NCBI GenBank assembly: GCA_036392615.1
Contig: DASVXQ010000368.1
Location: 1-20,928, forward strand
Direction of reading: 5' to 3'
Length of the DNA stretch: 20,928 bases
Source: DASVXQ01 sp036392615
Lineage (GTDB): Bacteria > Actinomycetota > CALGFH01
The notes below the pieces were generated by a model, which made no database searches, had not been told where the DNA came from, and saw only the letters and a list, made by a program, of their open reading frames with translations. The position numbers and the translations under genes were made by a program. This document shows, in pieces, positions 1 to 7,372 of the stretch; position 1 is the first letter of the stretch; each line of letters begins with the position of its first letter.

Positions 1-1163
1 AGCCGCAGCCCCAGCGCGGCCACGCCGAGCGGGACCAGGATCAGCAGGCCGGCGACCACCGCCAGCCAGGGCCGCCGGGTGACGCCGGTGGCCCAGCGGG
101 TCCACAGCCCGCCGGGACGCCCGGAGCGCCGGCGCCCGCGCCGGTCCAGCCGCGGCCCGACGGTGGCCAGCACCACCGGCAGCAGGGTGAGCGTGACCAG
201 CATCGAGACCAGCGGGATGAGCATGCTGCCGAAGCCGATGCTGCGCAGGAACGGGATCGGCACCACCGCCAGCACCAGCAGGCTGACCGCCACGGTCGCG
301 GCGCTGAACACCACCGCGCGGCCGGCGCTGGCGATCGAGCGCCGCACGGCCTCCTCGGGGTCGTGGCCGGCGGCGCGCTCCTCCCGCCAGCGGGTGACCA
401 CCAGCAGAGAATAGTCGATCGCCACGCCGAGCCCGATCAGGGCGACCAGGTACTGGATGATGAAGTTCACCTCGGTGAGCCTGGTGAGCCCGGAGACCAC
501 CAGGAAGGTCCCCAGGATCGAGACCAGCGCGACCAGCAGCGGCACGAACGCCAGCAGCGAGCCGAACACGAAGGCCAGCACCACCAGCGCGCCGAGCCCG
601 CCGATCACCGTCTCGACCAGCACACCGCTGTCGCGGCCCTGGACCGCCTGCGCGGACAGCTCGTCCAGCCCGGTCACCTGGACGCCGCTGCCGGGCGGCA
701 GCGCGGCGCGCAGCGCCTTGGCGACCGCCGGCGCCAGGCTCGGGTCCGGGCCCTGCTGGCTCCGGTAGGGCGGGTACACCACCGCGAAGGTGGTGCGGCC
801 GCCGTCGGCCAGCAGGCCGCGGTCGCCGGTCGAGCCGTAGGAGAGCACCCGCAGCCGCAGGCGCGGGTCGGCCTCCAGCCGCGCGGTGGCGTCCGCCAGC
901 CGCCGGCGGACCTCCGGGCTGTCGACCGTCTGGCCCGCCGGCAGGGTCATCACCGGCACCAGCGGGTTGGCCGGGCCGCCGTTGCCGTAGCGCTCCAGCA
1001 GCGCCACGTTGGCCTCGTAGCCCGGCCGGCCGGGGAAGGAGAAGTCCTGGCCGAGCCGGTCGGCCAGGCCCGACGAGGCGGCCCCGCCGGCGAGCAGCAC
1101 GGCGAGCCACGCCAGCACCACCACGAGCTTGTGGCGCAGCACGAATCTGGTCAGGGTCAGCAT
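1..1163 (-). CDS. MMPL/RND-family membrane transporter, N-terminal part (cut by window edge)
   Basis: About 387 codons are visible from ATG at 1163, preceded by AGGAGG about 9 nt upstream; the C-terminal half lies outside the window. The protein starts MLTLTRFVLRHKLVVVLAW, a positively charged end followed by TM1. Next come a large extracytoplasmic loop of roughly residues 30-190 and a cluster of TM helices. Around residues 244-265 it carries the MMPL signature GLGVAIDYSLLVVTRWR, whose Asp-Tyr pair lies in the proton-relay helix of this superfamily. MMPL proteins export lipids, siderophores, drugs or other hydrophobic molecules using proton motive force. The gene lies 152 bp downstream of the response regulator in the same direction, so it is a likely target of that two-component system. 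Substrate unknown. Confidence 0.9.
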   Translation of the reverse strand, partial: MLTLTRFVLRHKLVVVLAWLAVLLAGGAASSGLADRLGQDFSFPGRPGYEANVALLERYGNGGPANPLVPVMTLPAGQTVDSPEVRRRLADATARLEADPRLRLRVLSYGSTGDRGLLADGGRTTFAVVYPPYRSQQGPDPSLAPAVAKALRAALPPGSGVQVTGLDELSAQAVQGRDSGVLVETVIGGLGALVVLAFVFGSLLAFVPLLVALVSILGTFLVVSGLTRLTEVNFIIQYLVALIGLGVAIDYSLLVVTRWREERAAGHDPEEAVRRSIASAGRAVVFSAATVAVSLLVLAVVPIPFLRSIGFGSMLIPLVSMLVTLTLLPVVLATVGPRLDRRGRRRSGRPGGLWTRWATGVTRRPWLAVVAGLLILVPLGVAALGLR

Positions 1164-1238
1164 GGGATCGCGCCTCCTGGGAGCTCTCGGGCACCGCCGT
1201 CCAGGACGCTATGGGGCGCGACCCGCTGCGGTCGTCCG

Positions 1239-1268
1239 ACCAGGGGTGCCGGCTGCTACCCCCGTGGT
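1239..1268. promoter_or_regulatory. Imperfect dyad upstream of the MMPL gene, candidate response-regulator operator
   Basis: The arms ACCAGGGGT (1239-1247) and ACCCCCGTGGT (1258-1268) are inverted copies with a 1-2 nt offset, centred 76-105 bp upstream of the MMPL start. The centre holds GCCGGCTGC (1248-1256), a 9-mer that recurs in the palindrome upstream of the kinase (3273-3281). In both places it is flanked by GGT on the left and ACC on the right. NarL-family regulators commonly bind such inverted repeats; binding here is inference. Confidence 0.35.
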
Positions 1269-1315
1269 TGGCGCCGGGCGTACCCCAGCGGGTGGAGCGG
1301 CGGTGGCGCGGCCGG

Positions 1316-1993
1316 CTACAGCCAGCCGGGGTGCACCAGGCCGGTCTCGTAGGCCAGCACGACCAGCTGCGCGCGATCGTGGGCGTTGAGTTTGCTCATG
1401 ATGCGGCTGACGTGGGTCTTGACCGTGGCCGCGGCCATGAACAGCCGTTCCGCGATGGCCTCGTTGGACAGGCCCTCGCCGACCAGGCCGAGCACCTCGC
1501 GCTCCCGGTCGGTCAGCACGCCCAGCCGCGCCGCCGCGGGCGGCTGGCGCGCCGGGCGGGCGGCGAACTCGGCGATCAGCCGGCGGGTCACGCCCGGTGA
1601 CAGCAGCGCGTCGCCGCGGGCCACCACCCGCACGGCGTGGCGCAGCTCGGCCGGCTCCACGTCCTTGGCGAGGAAGCCGCTGGCGCCGGCGCGCAGCGCC
1701 TCGTAGACGTACTCGTCGAGGTCGAAGGTGGTCAGCACCACCACGCGCACGCCCGTCAGCCGCTCGTCGGCGACGATCCGCCTGGTCGCCTCCAGGCCGT
1801 CCACGCCCGGCATGCGGATGTCCATCAGCACCACGTCGGGCCTGGTCGCGCGGGTCCGCTCGACCGCCTCGACGCCGTCGGAGGCCTCGGCGACCACCCG
1901 GATCTCCTCGCTGCTCTCCAGCAGCGTGCGCAGCCCGGCGCGGGCCAGCGGCTGGTCGTCGGCCAGCAGCACGCTGATCGGCGCGGCGCTCAC
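1316..1993 (-). CDS. NarL/FixJ-family response regulator
   Basis: This is a 225-residue protein of normal family length starting at GTG (1993). The GTGA overlaps the stop of the kinase gene by 4 bp, which indicates translational coupling and fixes the start; the open frame continues upstream only as an antisense-like extension through the kinase. The receiver domain (about 5-120) has the acidic pair D12-D13, phosphoacceptor D58 in the DIRMPG motif, T88 and K110. The C-terminal LuxR-type helix-turn-helix (about 160-215) contains LTDREREVL and the recognition-helix region TVKTHVSRIMSKL. It is phosphorylated by the neighbouring kinase and probably regulates its own operon and the MMPL exporter. 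A 6-bp stem (1312-1317 with 1324-1329) spans the stop codon and could weakly terminate transcription. Confidence 0.95.
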   Translation of the reverse strand: MSAAPISVLLADDQPLARAGLRTLLESSEEIRVVAEASDGVEAVERTRATRPDVVLMDIRMPGVDGLEATRRIVADERLTGVRVVVLTTFDLDEYVYEALRAGASGFLAKDVEPAELRHAVRVVARGDALLSPGVTRRLIAEFAARPARQPPAAARLGVLTDREREVLGLVGEGLSNEAIAERLFMAAATVKTHVSRIMSKLNAHDRAQLVVLAYETGLVHPGWL

Positions 1994-3222
1994 CACCCCG
2001 CCCCGTCCAGCGGCAGCCAGGCGTCCACCCGGAAGCCGCGCGCCGCGCCCGGCCCGGCCTGCAGCCGCCCGCCGACCGCCGCCGCCCGCTCGGCCATCAC
2101 CGCCAGCCCATGCCCGCCACCACCAGCGGCGGCGGTCGGCGCGGCGCCCACGCCGTCGTCGTCGACCTCGAGCTGGAGGGCCTTGGGCCCGTAGCGCACC
2201 CGCACGGTGGCGCTGCCGGCCCTGGCGTGGCGCAGCACGTTGGTGAGCGACTCCTGCACGATCCGGAAGGCGGTCAGGTCGACCGCCGCCGGCAGCGGCC
2301 GCCGCTCGCCGGACACCTCCAGCTCGACCCGCACGCCGGCGCTGGTGGCCATGCCGACCAGCTCCTCGAGCTGGTTCAGGCCGGGCAGCGGGTCGCGCGG
2401 GGCGTCGCCCTCGCGCAGCGCGGTGACGGTCGCCTTGAGCTCGGCCATGGCCTGCCGGCTGGAGCCCCGGATCGCCCGGACCGCCTCGCGCGCCGGCTCG
2501 GGGCAGCCCTCCAGGCGGTCGAGCGCATCCTCGGCCACGCCGGCCTGGATGGCGATCACCGCGATGGTGTGGGCGGTGATGTCGTGCAGGTCGCGCGCCA
2601 GCCGCATGCGCTCCTCGTTGGCGTGGCGCCGGGCCGCCTCCTCGCGGGTGCGCTCGGCCTCGACCGCGCGCCGCTCCACCTCGGCGAGGTAGTCGCGCCG
2701 CCCGCGGGCCACCTCGCCGACCGCCAGGGCAAGGGCCACCAGCAGCAGCGAGAAGCCGATGTCGCCCGGGCTGCCCGGGTCGCTGGACAGCACCACCCAG
2801 CCGAGCAGCACCGCGATCATCCCGCCGGCGGCGAGCAGCGCGAGCCTGCGGTGGCCGATCGAGGCGGCCGAGTAGAGCGCGATCAGCGGCAGGCCCCAGA
2901 TCGGCCCTGTGGGGTAGCCGAGCGCCACCGAGGCGGCGATCGCCGCGCAGGTGGCCAGCAGCACCAGCGCCGGCCAGCGCCGCCTGGCGGCCAGCGCCAG
3001 CACCGCCCCGACCAGCAGTGTCCAGCCGAGCCAGTCGAGCGGCCGGCTGCCGTTGGGGTTGCCGTCCTGCGCCGCCTGCGCGGTGCCGAACACCGCGATG
3101 ACCCCGACGACCAGCACCAGGCCGAGGTCGACCACCAGCGGCTTGCGCAGCCACGCGCGCAGCCGGCCCGGGGAGACCCGGGCCGCCTCCACGACCGTCC
3201 TGGCCAGCGCTGCGGTGCTCAC
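1990..3222 (-). CDS. NarL-type sensor histidine kinase
   Basis: A 410-residue membrane kinase of the HisKA_3 type. The N-terminal half has several hydrophobic segments (about 29-50, 66-80, 84-101, 107-120, 127-146, 155-170) with very short loops and no large extracytoplasmic sensor domain. Such architecture often senses membrane state or ligands within the membrane. A charged linker helix (about 175-205) leads to the phosphoacceptor motif RDLHDITAH with H213. The HATPase_c domain shows the N box (ESLTNVLRHA, 324-333), the G1 box DDDGVG (354-359) and a glycine-rich G2 region (GGGGHGLAVM, 367-376). It heads the kinase-regulator-MMPL set on this strand and overlaps the regulator gene by 4 bp. 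The signal sensed is unknown. Confidence 0.95.
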   Translation of the reverse strand: MSTAALARTVVEAARVSPGRLRAWLRKPLVVDLGLVLVVGVIAVFGTAQAAQDGNPNGSRPLDWLGWTLLVGAVLALAARRRWPALVLLATCAAIAASVALGYPTGPIWGLPLIALYSAASIGHRRLALLAAGGMIAVLLGWVVLSSDPGSPGDIGFSLLLVALALAVGEVARGRRDYLAEVERRAVEAERTREEAARRHANEERMRLARDLHDITAHTIAVIAIQAGVAEDALDRLEGCPEPAREAVRAIRGSSRQAMAELKATVTALREGDAPRDPLPGLNQLEELVGMATSAGVRVELEVSGERRPLPAAVDLTAFRIVQESLTNVLRHARAGSATVRVRYGPKALQLEVDDDGVGAAPTAAAGGGGHGLAVMAERAAAVGGRLQAGPGAARGFRVDAWLPLDGAGW

Positions 3223-3266
3223 GCCAGCACCTTACGGGCAGCTCCCGCCGGCGTCATCAGTCCGCT

Positions 3267-3305
3267 GGTGTAGCCGGCTGCACCTCGCGGGGTAGGCGCG
3301 CTACC
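3267..3305. promoter_or_regulatory. Two adjacent palindromes upstream of the kinase gene
   Basis: GGTGTAGCCGGCTGCACC (3267-3284) is an 18-bp palindrome with one mismatched pair, 45-62 bp upstream of the kinase start. Immediately next to it GGTAG (3291-3295) and CTACC (3301-3305) form a second inverted repeat around GCGCG, overlapping the stop codon of the LLM oxidoreductase gene. The first shares a 9-bp core with the dyad upstream of the MMPL gene, which suggests a response-regulator operator. The second could instead be a short terminator stem for the upstream gene. No U-tract follows. Confidence 0.4.
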
Positions 3306-4323
3306 TCGGGTAGCGGCGGATGACCTGCTCGCCGAAGCGGGCCATCTCCTCGCGCTGCGGTGAGAACTGGAGCAGCATCAGCCCGGCACCGGCCCGCTGG
3401 TAGGCCTGGATCCGTTCGATGATCTGCTCCGGGGTGCCCACCAGCCCGGCGCGCAGGCCGCGATTGGAGACCGAGTACTCCTCCAGGCTGACCTGCGACT
3501 CGAGCTGCGACCCGGCGATGAAGTCCTGGTAGGAGGCGTAGGCCTCGGGGCTGGAGCGCACGTCGAGCACCCTGGCGAGCTCGGCCCGCGCCTCCCGCTC
3601 GGTGTCGCGGCAGATGACGAAGCCGGACACGCCGAAGCCGAGCGGCGGCCCGCCGGCCCGCTCGCGCCGGGCGGACATGTCGGCGACCTTGGCGGCGATC
3701 ACCTCGGGCGGGTCGCCGTGCATCACGTAGCCGTCGCCGAGGGTGGCGATCACCTCCTTGGCGCGGGGCGACTCGCCGCCCATCCAGACGGTCGGCGGGC
3801 GCGACGGCTTCGGCTCCAGCACGGTGCCCTCGAGCTGGTAGTGGGCGCCGTGGTGGTCGACCAGCGGCTCGCGCAGCAGCCGCCCGACCGCGGTGAGCCA
3901 CTCCTCGGTGCGGGCGTAGCGGGCGTCGTGCACGTCGAACGGCGCGCCGTACTGGGCCGCCTCGTCCTTCCACCAGGACGAGACCACGTTGAGGCTGACC
4001 CGCCCCGGGGCGATCAGGTCGAGCGTCGAGATCGCCTTGGCGGTCAGTGCGGGCGCGTGGTAGTTGGGCCGCACGGCCAGCATCAGCTCCAGCCGCTCGG
4101 TGACCGCCGCCACCGCCGGCCCGAGCGCCCAGGCGTCCAGCGAGGGCGCGCGGTGGCCCTTGATGTCGTTGAGGTTCAGCTCGGCCAGCAGGCTCAGGTC
4201 GAAGCCGTGGCCCTCGGACTCCTGGGCCAGCGCCCGCACGTAGTCCCACTGGACCGACATCCCCTCGTCGGGCACGTTGCGCAGCCACCCGCCGAACACC
4301 GGCATCCAGTACCCGAAGCGCAT
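3301..4323 (-). CDS. LLM-class flavin-dependent monooxygenase (SsuD/SfnG-like)
   Basis: A 340-residue luciferase-like TIM-barrel enzyme. The start is ATG at 4323 with GGAGGAGG a few bases upstream; the frame stays open further upstream but only as a shadow of the next gene. The start RFGYWMPVFGG, the segment STLDLIAPGRVSLNVVSSWW (about 99-118) and the strand PPTVWMGG resemble the alkanesulfonate, dimethylsulfone and RutA-type two-component monooxygenases, which use reduced FMN supplied by a separate reductase. These enzymes insert oxygen next to C-S bonds or into heterocycles; the substrate here is unknown. No flavin reductase gene lies in the window. It follows the ATP-grasp gene after 38 bp, so the two are probably co-transcribed. 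Confidence 0.88.
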   Translation of the reverse strand: MRFGYWMPVFGGWLRNVPDEGMSVQWDYVRALAQESEGHGFDLSLLAELNLNDIKGHRAPSLDAWALGPAVAAVTERLELMLAVRPNYHAPALTAKAISTLDLIAPGRVSLNVVSSWWKDEAAQYGAPFDVHDARYARTEEWLTAVGRLLREPLVDHHGAHYQLEGTVLEPKPSRPPTVWMGGESPRAKEVIATLGDGYVMHGDPPEVIAAKVADMSARRERAGGPPLGFGVSGFVICRDTEREARAELARVLDVRSSPEAYASYQDFIAGSQLESQVSLEEYSVSNRGLRAGLVGTPEQIIERIQAYQRAGAGLMLLQFSPQREEMARFGEQVIRRYPR

Positions 4324-4361
4324 CGATCCTCCTCCACATGCGGCTGGCTGGTCAGGCGCTC

Positions 4362-5648
4362 TCAGCAGGCGCAGGCGTACGCGCTGCCGGTGAGCTCTCC
4401 GTGGAGCACGTCGTAGAACGGCTCCGGGTCGTCGGGATCGAAGACGGCGTCGACCAGGCGACCGGCGGCGGGCAGCCGCCCGCGCACCAGGTCGAGCCAC
4501 TCCTGCCTGGTCACCTGCTCCTCGGGGACGGCGCCGGCGCGCTCCCGCACCAGCCGCACGTAGTCGCGCAGGAACACCCAGCGCATCCCGTCCCGTTGCG
4601 GGGGCGCGTCGAACGGCTCGCCAACGGTGTCGCGGTAGGCGAGCAGCGGCAGGTCCACCCCGGCGGCGACCGGCAGGCCGATCCACTTCCACGGCCGCGG
4701 GTTCACGTCCAGCAGCAGGTGCTGCCGGCGGGCCTCGTCCCAGACGAACTCGACCTCGCTGATGCCGTGGTAGCCGAGCGAGCCCAGCACCCGCACGCCG
4801 GCGTCGGCGAGCTTGGCGTCGAAGCGCGCGTCGGCCAGGCAGGAGGTGCCGAAGCCGGGCGGGTACTGCTCCAGCTTGCGCCCCACGAACACCCCGCGCG
4901 GCCGCCCGGCCGGGTCGAGGTAGGAGCAGACGCTGAAGAACCCGCCCGGCGGCGGCGCGACGATCTCCTGGGCGACCATCCGCAGCCCCTGCGCCGCGGT
5001 CTCGGCGACCTGCCGGCGCAGCGTGTCCGGCCCGTCGACCAGCAGCACCTTGGCCCGGAAGGCGCGGTAGAAGCCGCGCGAGTCGTCCGGCTTCAGCACG
5101 CAGGGGTAGGGCAGCCGCGCGGCGACCTCGTCGACCAGGGCGGAGCCGGGCAGCTCGTCCAGGGGCAGGCCGTCCAGGTACCAGGAGCGGGGCACCGCCA
5201 CGCCCTCGCGCTCGGCCGCCCGGTAGAGGTCGCTCTTGGCCAGGGTGGCGGCCAGCACCTCGGCACCGGCGAACGGGAAGCGGTAGGCCGGCTCCAGCCG
5301 CTCGCGCTGCTCCGCCAGGGCCAGCACCCAGTCGTCGTTGGTGGGGAACAGCACCGGCGGCACCGGGAAGGCGCCCGCCAGCCGCTCGAGGAAGCCGGCC
5401 AGCGCGCGGCCGCCGTCCTGCGTCGGCGGGGGGCAGTGGAGCAGCGCGGTCAGGTGGCGGCTGTGCTGGCCGAGCCCGCCGGGCTCGTCGTCGAGGCCGA
5501 CCACCGGGACGCCGGCGCGGCCGAGGCTGCGCGCCACCGCCAGGCCGGTGATGTGGCTGTTCATCACCACCGCGGCGGGAACGTCCGGCGGCAACGCGCC
5601 CAGGTCGCCCCGTATGGGCGTGACGCCGGGAGCTGGGACACTTGCCAC
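4362..5648 (-). CDS. ATP-grasp carboxylate-amine ligase (COG3919-like)
   Basis: About 428 residues if started at GTG 5648; a GTG-GTG-ATG cluster at 5570-5562 would cut into the first beta strand (PAAVVMNSHITGLAVARSLG) and is less likely. The order fits ATP-grasp ligases: a Rossmann-like pre-ATP-grasp domain (about 24-110), the ATP-grasp_N lysine strand YPCVLKP (181-187), VAQEIV (225-230) where adenine-binding residues lie, and the metal-binding end EVEF (298-301) with LLLDVNPRPW (311-320). GRKLEQYPPGFGTSC matches the COG3919 group. Such enzymes join a carboxylate to an amine via acyl phosphate; the substrates are unknown. A TTGACA lies at 5683-5678 on this strand with a poor -10, which would start the transcript near the GTG (leaderless). 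The pairing with the LLM oxidase suggests a small biosynthetic or modifying unit. Confidence 0.85.
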   Translation of the reverse strand: MASVPAPGVTPIRGDLGALPPDVPAAVVMNSHITGLAVARSLGRAGVPVVGLDDEPGGLGQHSRHLTALLHCPPPTQDGGRALAGFLERLAGAFPVPPVLFPTNDDWVLALAEQRERLEPAYRFPFAGAEVLAATLAKSDLYRAAEREGVAVPRSWYLDGLPLDELPGSALVDEVAARLPYPCVLKPDDSRGFYRAFRAKVLLVDGPDTLRRQVAETAAQGLRMVAQEIVAPPPGGFFSVCSYLDPAGRPRGVFVGRKLEQYPPGFGTSCLADARFDAKLADAGVRVLGSLGYHGISEVEFVWDEARRQHLLLDVNPRPWKWIGLPVAAGVDLPLLAYRDTVGEPFDAPPQRDGMRWVFLRDYVRLVRERAGAVPEEQVTRQEWLDLVRGRLPAAGRLVDAVFDPDDPEPFYDVLHGELTGSAYACAC

Positions 5649-5793
5649 ACTTCGACGGTGCCGGAGGGCCGCGGCGATGTCAACCGGAGCCGGCCGCGCT
5701 CGGCAGCGCCGGTCACGGTGGCCTATCGTTGGTCGCCAGGTGTGCCGGGAAGGCTGGTCGGCGTCCATCTCCTGTCCCGAGCGGAGGAGTCCC

Positions 5794-5850
5794 ATGCACC
5801 CAGCCGGCGCACCGATCCCCCCGTCGGCCCGCACGGCGGTGGTGCCATGA
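5794..5850 (+). CDS. 18-codon leader ORF translationally coupled to the antiporter
   Basis: ATG at 5794 follows a strong Shine-Dalgarno, GGAGGAG (5783-5789 region), at ideal distance. It encodes MHPAGAPIPPSARTAVVP and stops with TGA at 5848-5850, overlapping the antiporter ATG as ATGA. The antiporter start itself has only a weak GGTGG-like site, so ribosomes that finish the leader probably re-initiate on it. The peptide contains a Pro-Pro pair and ends in Pro just before the stop, both contexts known to slow ribosomes, so a regulatory stall is possible. It is visible only from spacing and signals; no family is recognised. Confidence 0.5.
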   Translation: MHPAGAPIPPSARTAVVP

Positions 5851-7313
5851 GCGCCACCGAGTCGTTTGGGCTGATGGTCCTCGTGGTGGCGCTGGCCGGT
5901 CTGGCGGCGCTGTTCTTCAACCGGATCAGCGAGCGGACCCGGATCCCGGCGCCGGCGATCTTCCTGGTCCTCGCGGCGATCGCCTCGGACCTGGTGCCCC
6001 GGCTCGGCACCATCCGGGTGGAGACGGTCGAGGGGGTGGTGACCGTCGCCCTGGCGGTGATCCTGTTCGACGGCGGCATGCGGATCGGCTGGCGGCGGCT
6101 GCGCCCGGCCGCGCTGGCGACCGTCTGGCTGGGGGTGGTCGGCACGCTGGTCACGGCGGGGGCGCTGGCGCTCTGCGCGCAGCTGCTGTTCGGCCTCGAC
6201 TGGCGGCTGGCGTTGCTGCTCGGCACGGCGCTGGCGCCGACCGACCCGGCGGTGGTGTTCTCCGTTCTCGGCCGCCGCGAGATCGGCGGCCGTGCCGGGA
6301 CCCTGCTGGAGGGCGAGTCCGGCGCCAACGACCCGGTGGGCATCGCCCTGCTGGTCGCGCTGCTGGCGGCCGGCGGATCCGGGCTGGCGACCGCCTGGAC
6401 GGTCACCTGGCAGTTCGCCCTCCAGATGGCGGTCGGGCTGGTGGTCGGGATCGTCGGCGGCCGCCTCCTGCTGCTGGCGATGCGCCGGCTGCCGCTGCCC
6501 AGCGAGGCGCTGTACCCGCTGCGGGTGCTGGCCGCCGCCCTGGCGATCTACGGCGCGGCGACCGCCGCCAAGGGGTCGGGATTCCTTGCCGTGCTGGTCG
6601 CCGGCATCGTGATCGGCGACGAGAACGCTCCCTACAAAGGCGAGATCGAACGGTTCCACTCGGCGCTCGCCAGCCTCGCCGAGATCGTCGCGTTCGTCCT
6701 GCTGGGTCTGACGGTGCGGCTGGCCAGCCTGCCGGAGGGCAATGCCTGGGGCATCGGCCTGGCGCTGGCGGTGCTGCTCACGCTGGTGATTCGCCCGCTG
6801 CTGGTGGGCCTGCTGCTGTGGCCCGTGCGCCTGCGAAGGGGCGAGCGGTTGTTCGTGCTGTGGACGGGGCTGAAGGGCGCCGTCCCGATCCTGCTCGGCA
6901 CCTTCATCGTCGAGGGCGGCGTCCCGCAGGCCAACCGGCTGTACGAGATCATCTTCACGGTGGTGGCGTTCTCGGTGATCGTCCAGGGCGGCCTGGTGGT
7001 CACCATGGCCCACCGCCTGAAGGTGCCGCTGCGCACCGTCGAGCCGGAGCCGTGGAGCCTCGGCGTACGCTTCCGGCACCAGCCCGACGCGCTGCGCCGC
7101 TACAACGTGGCGGCGGGCTCGCCCGCCGACGGGACGACCATCGGCGACCTGCCCCTGGAGGAGGACGCCTGGGTGATCCTGGTGGTGCGCAGCGGCCACC
7201 TGGTCCCGGCGCGCGCGAGCACCCGCCTGGACCCCGGCGACGAGGTGGTGCTGCTCACCGACCCGTCCAACGACGACAGCCAACGTGGGCTGTTCGAAGC
7301 CCGCCGGCGGTGA
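5847..7313 (+). CDS. NhaP2/CvrA-type monovalent cation:proton antiporter with C-terminal TrkA_C domain
   Basis: 488 residues, close to the usual length of the NhaP2/CvrA family. The membrane domain (about 5-395) has around 12-13 hydrophobic helices, with the unwound-helix motif PTDPAVV (131-137) and the ion-binding Asn-Asp pair in GESGANDPVG (N161-D162) typical of CPA1 antiporters. The helix GLKGAVPILL (341-350) has Lys where many relatives have Arg. After about residue 415 a soluble TrkA_C-like regulatory domain follows (VAAGSPADGTTIGDLPL to DEVVLLTD), thought to bind nucleotides or ions in this family. It exchanges K+ or Na+ for protons at the cytoplasmic membrane. It stands alone on the plus strand, divergent from the ATP-grasp gene, and ends at a strong hairpin. 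Confidence 0.93.
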   Translation: MSATESFGLMVLVVALAGLAALFFNRISERTRIPAPAIFLVLAAIASDLVPRLGTIRVETVEGVVTVALAVILFDGGMRIGWRRLRPAALATVWLGVVGTLVTAGALALCAQLLFGLDWRLALLLGTALAPTDPAVVFSVLGRREIGGRAGTLLEGESGANDPVGIALLVALLAAGGSGLATAWTVTWQFALQMAVGLVVGIVGGRLLLLAMRRLPLPSEALYPLRVLAAALAIYGAATAAKGSGFLAVLVAGIVIGDENAPYKGEIERFHSALASLAEIVAFVLLGLTVRLASLPEGNAWGIGLALAVLLTLVIRPLLVGLLLWPVRLRRGERLFVLWTGLKGAVPILLGTFIVEGGVPQANRLYEIIFTVVAFSVIVQGGLVVTMAHRLKVPLRTVEPEPWSLGVRFRHQPDALRRYNVAAGSPADGTTIGDLPLEEDAWVILVVRSGHLVPARASTRLDPGDEVVLLTDPSNDDSQRGLFEARRR

Positions 7314-7322
7314 AGCCGGGCG

Positions 7323-7356
7323 GGGCGGGCCGGCACCGGGTCGTACCGGCCCGCCC
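7323..7356. terminator. Strong hairpin between convergent genes, probable bidirectional terminator
   Basis: Perfect 11-bp arms GGGCGGGCCGG (7323-7333) and CCGGCCCGCCC (7346-7356) enclose a 12-nt loop, and pairing continues outward with one bulged C. It lies between the antiporter stop (7313) and the stop of the convergent PhoX-like gene (7373). There is no T-run, as is common for terminators of GC-rich actinomycetes. Confidence 0.75.
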
Positions 7357-7372
7357 CCGCCTGGTCGCGTGG

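Noticed and set aside
1994..3154. Upstream extension of the response-regulator frame through the kinase gene
   Set aside because: Ala/Gly/Arg-rich shadow; the receiver domain begins directly after the GTG at 1993, which overlaps the kinase stop.
4338..5846. Upstream extension of the antiporter frame to 4338
   Set aside because: It runs antisense through the ATP-grasp gene; the antiporter family begins at the ATG at 5847.
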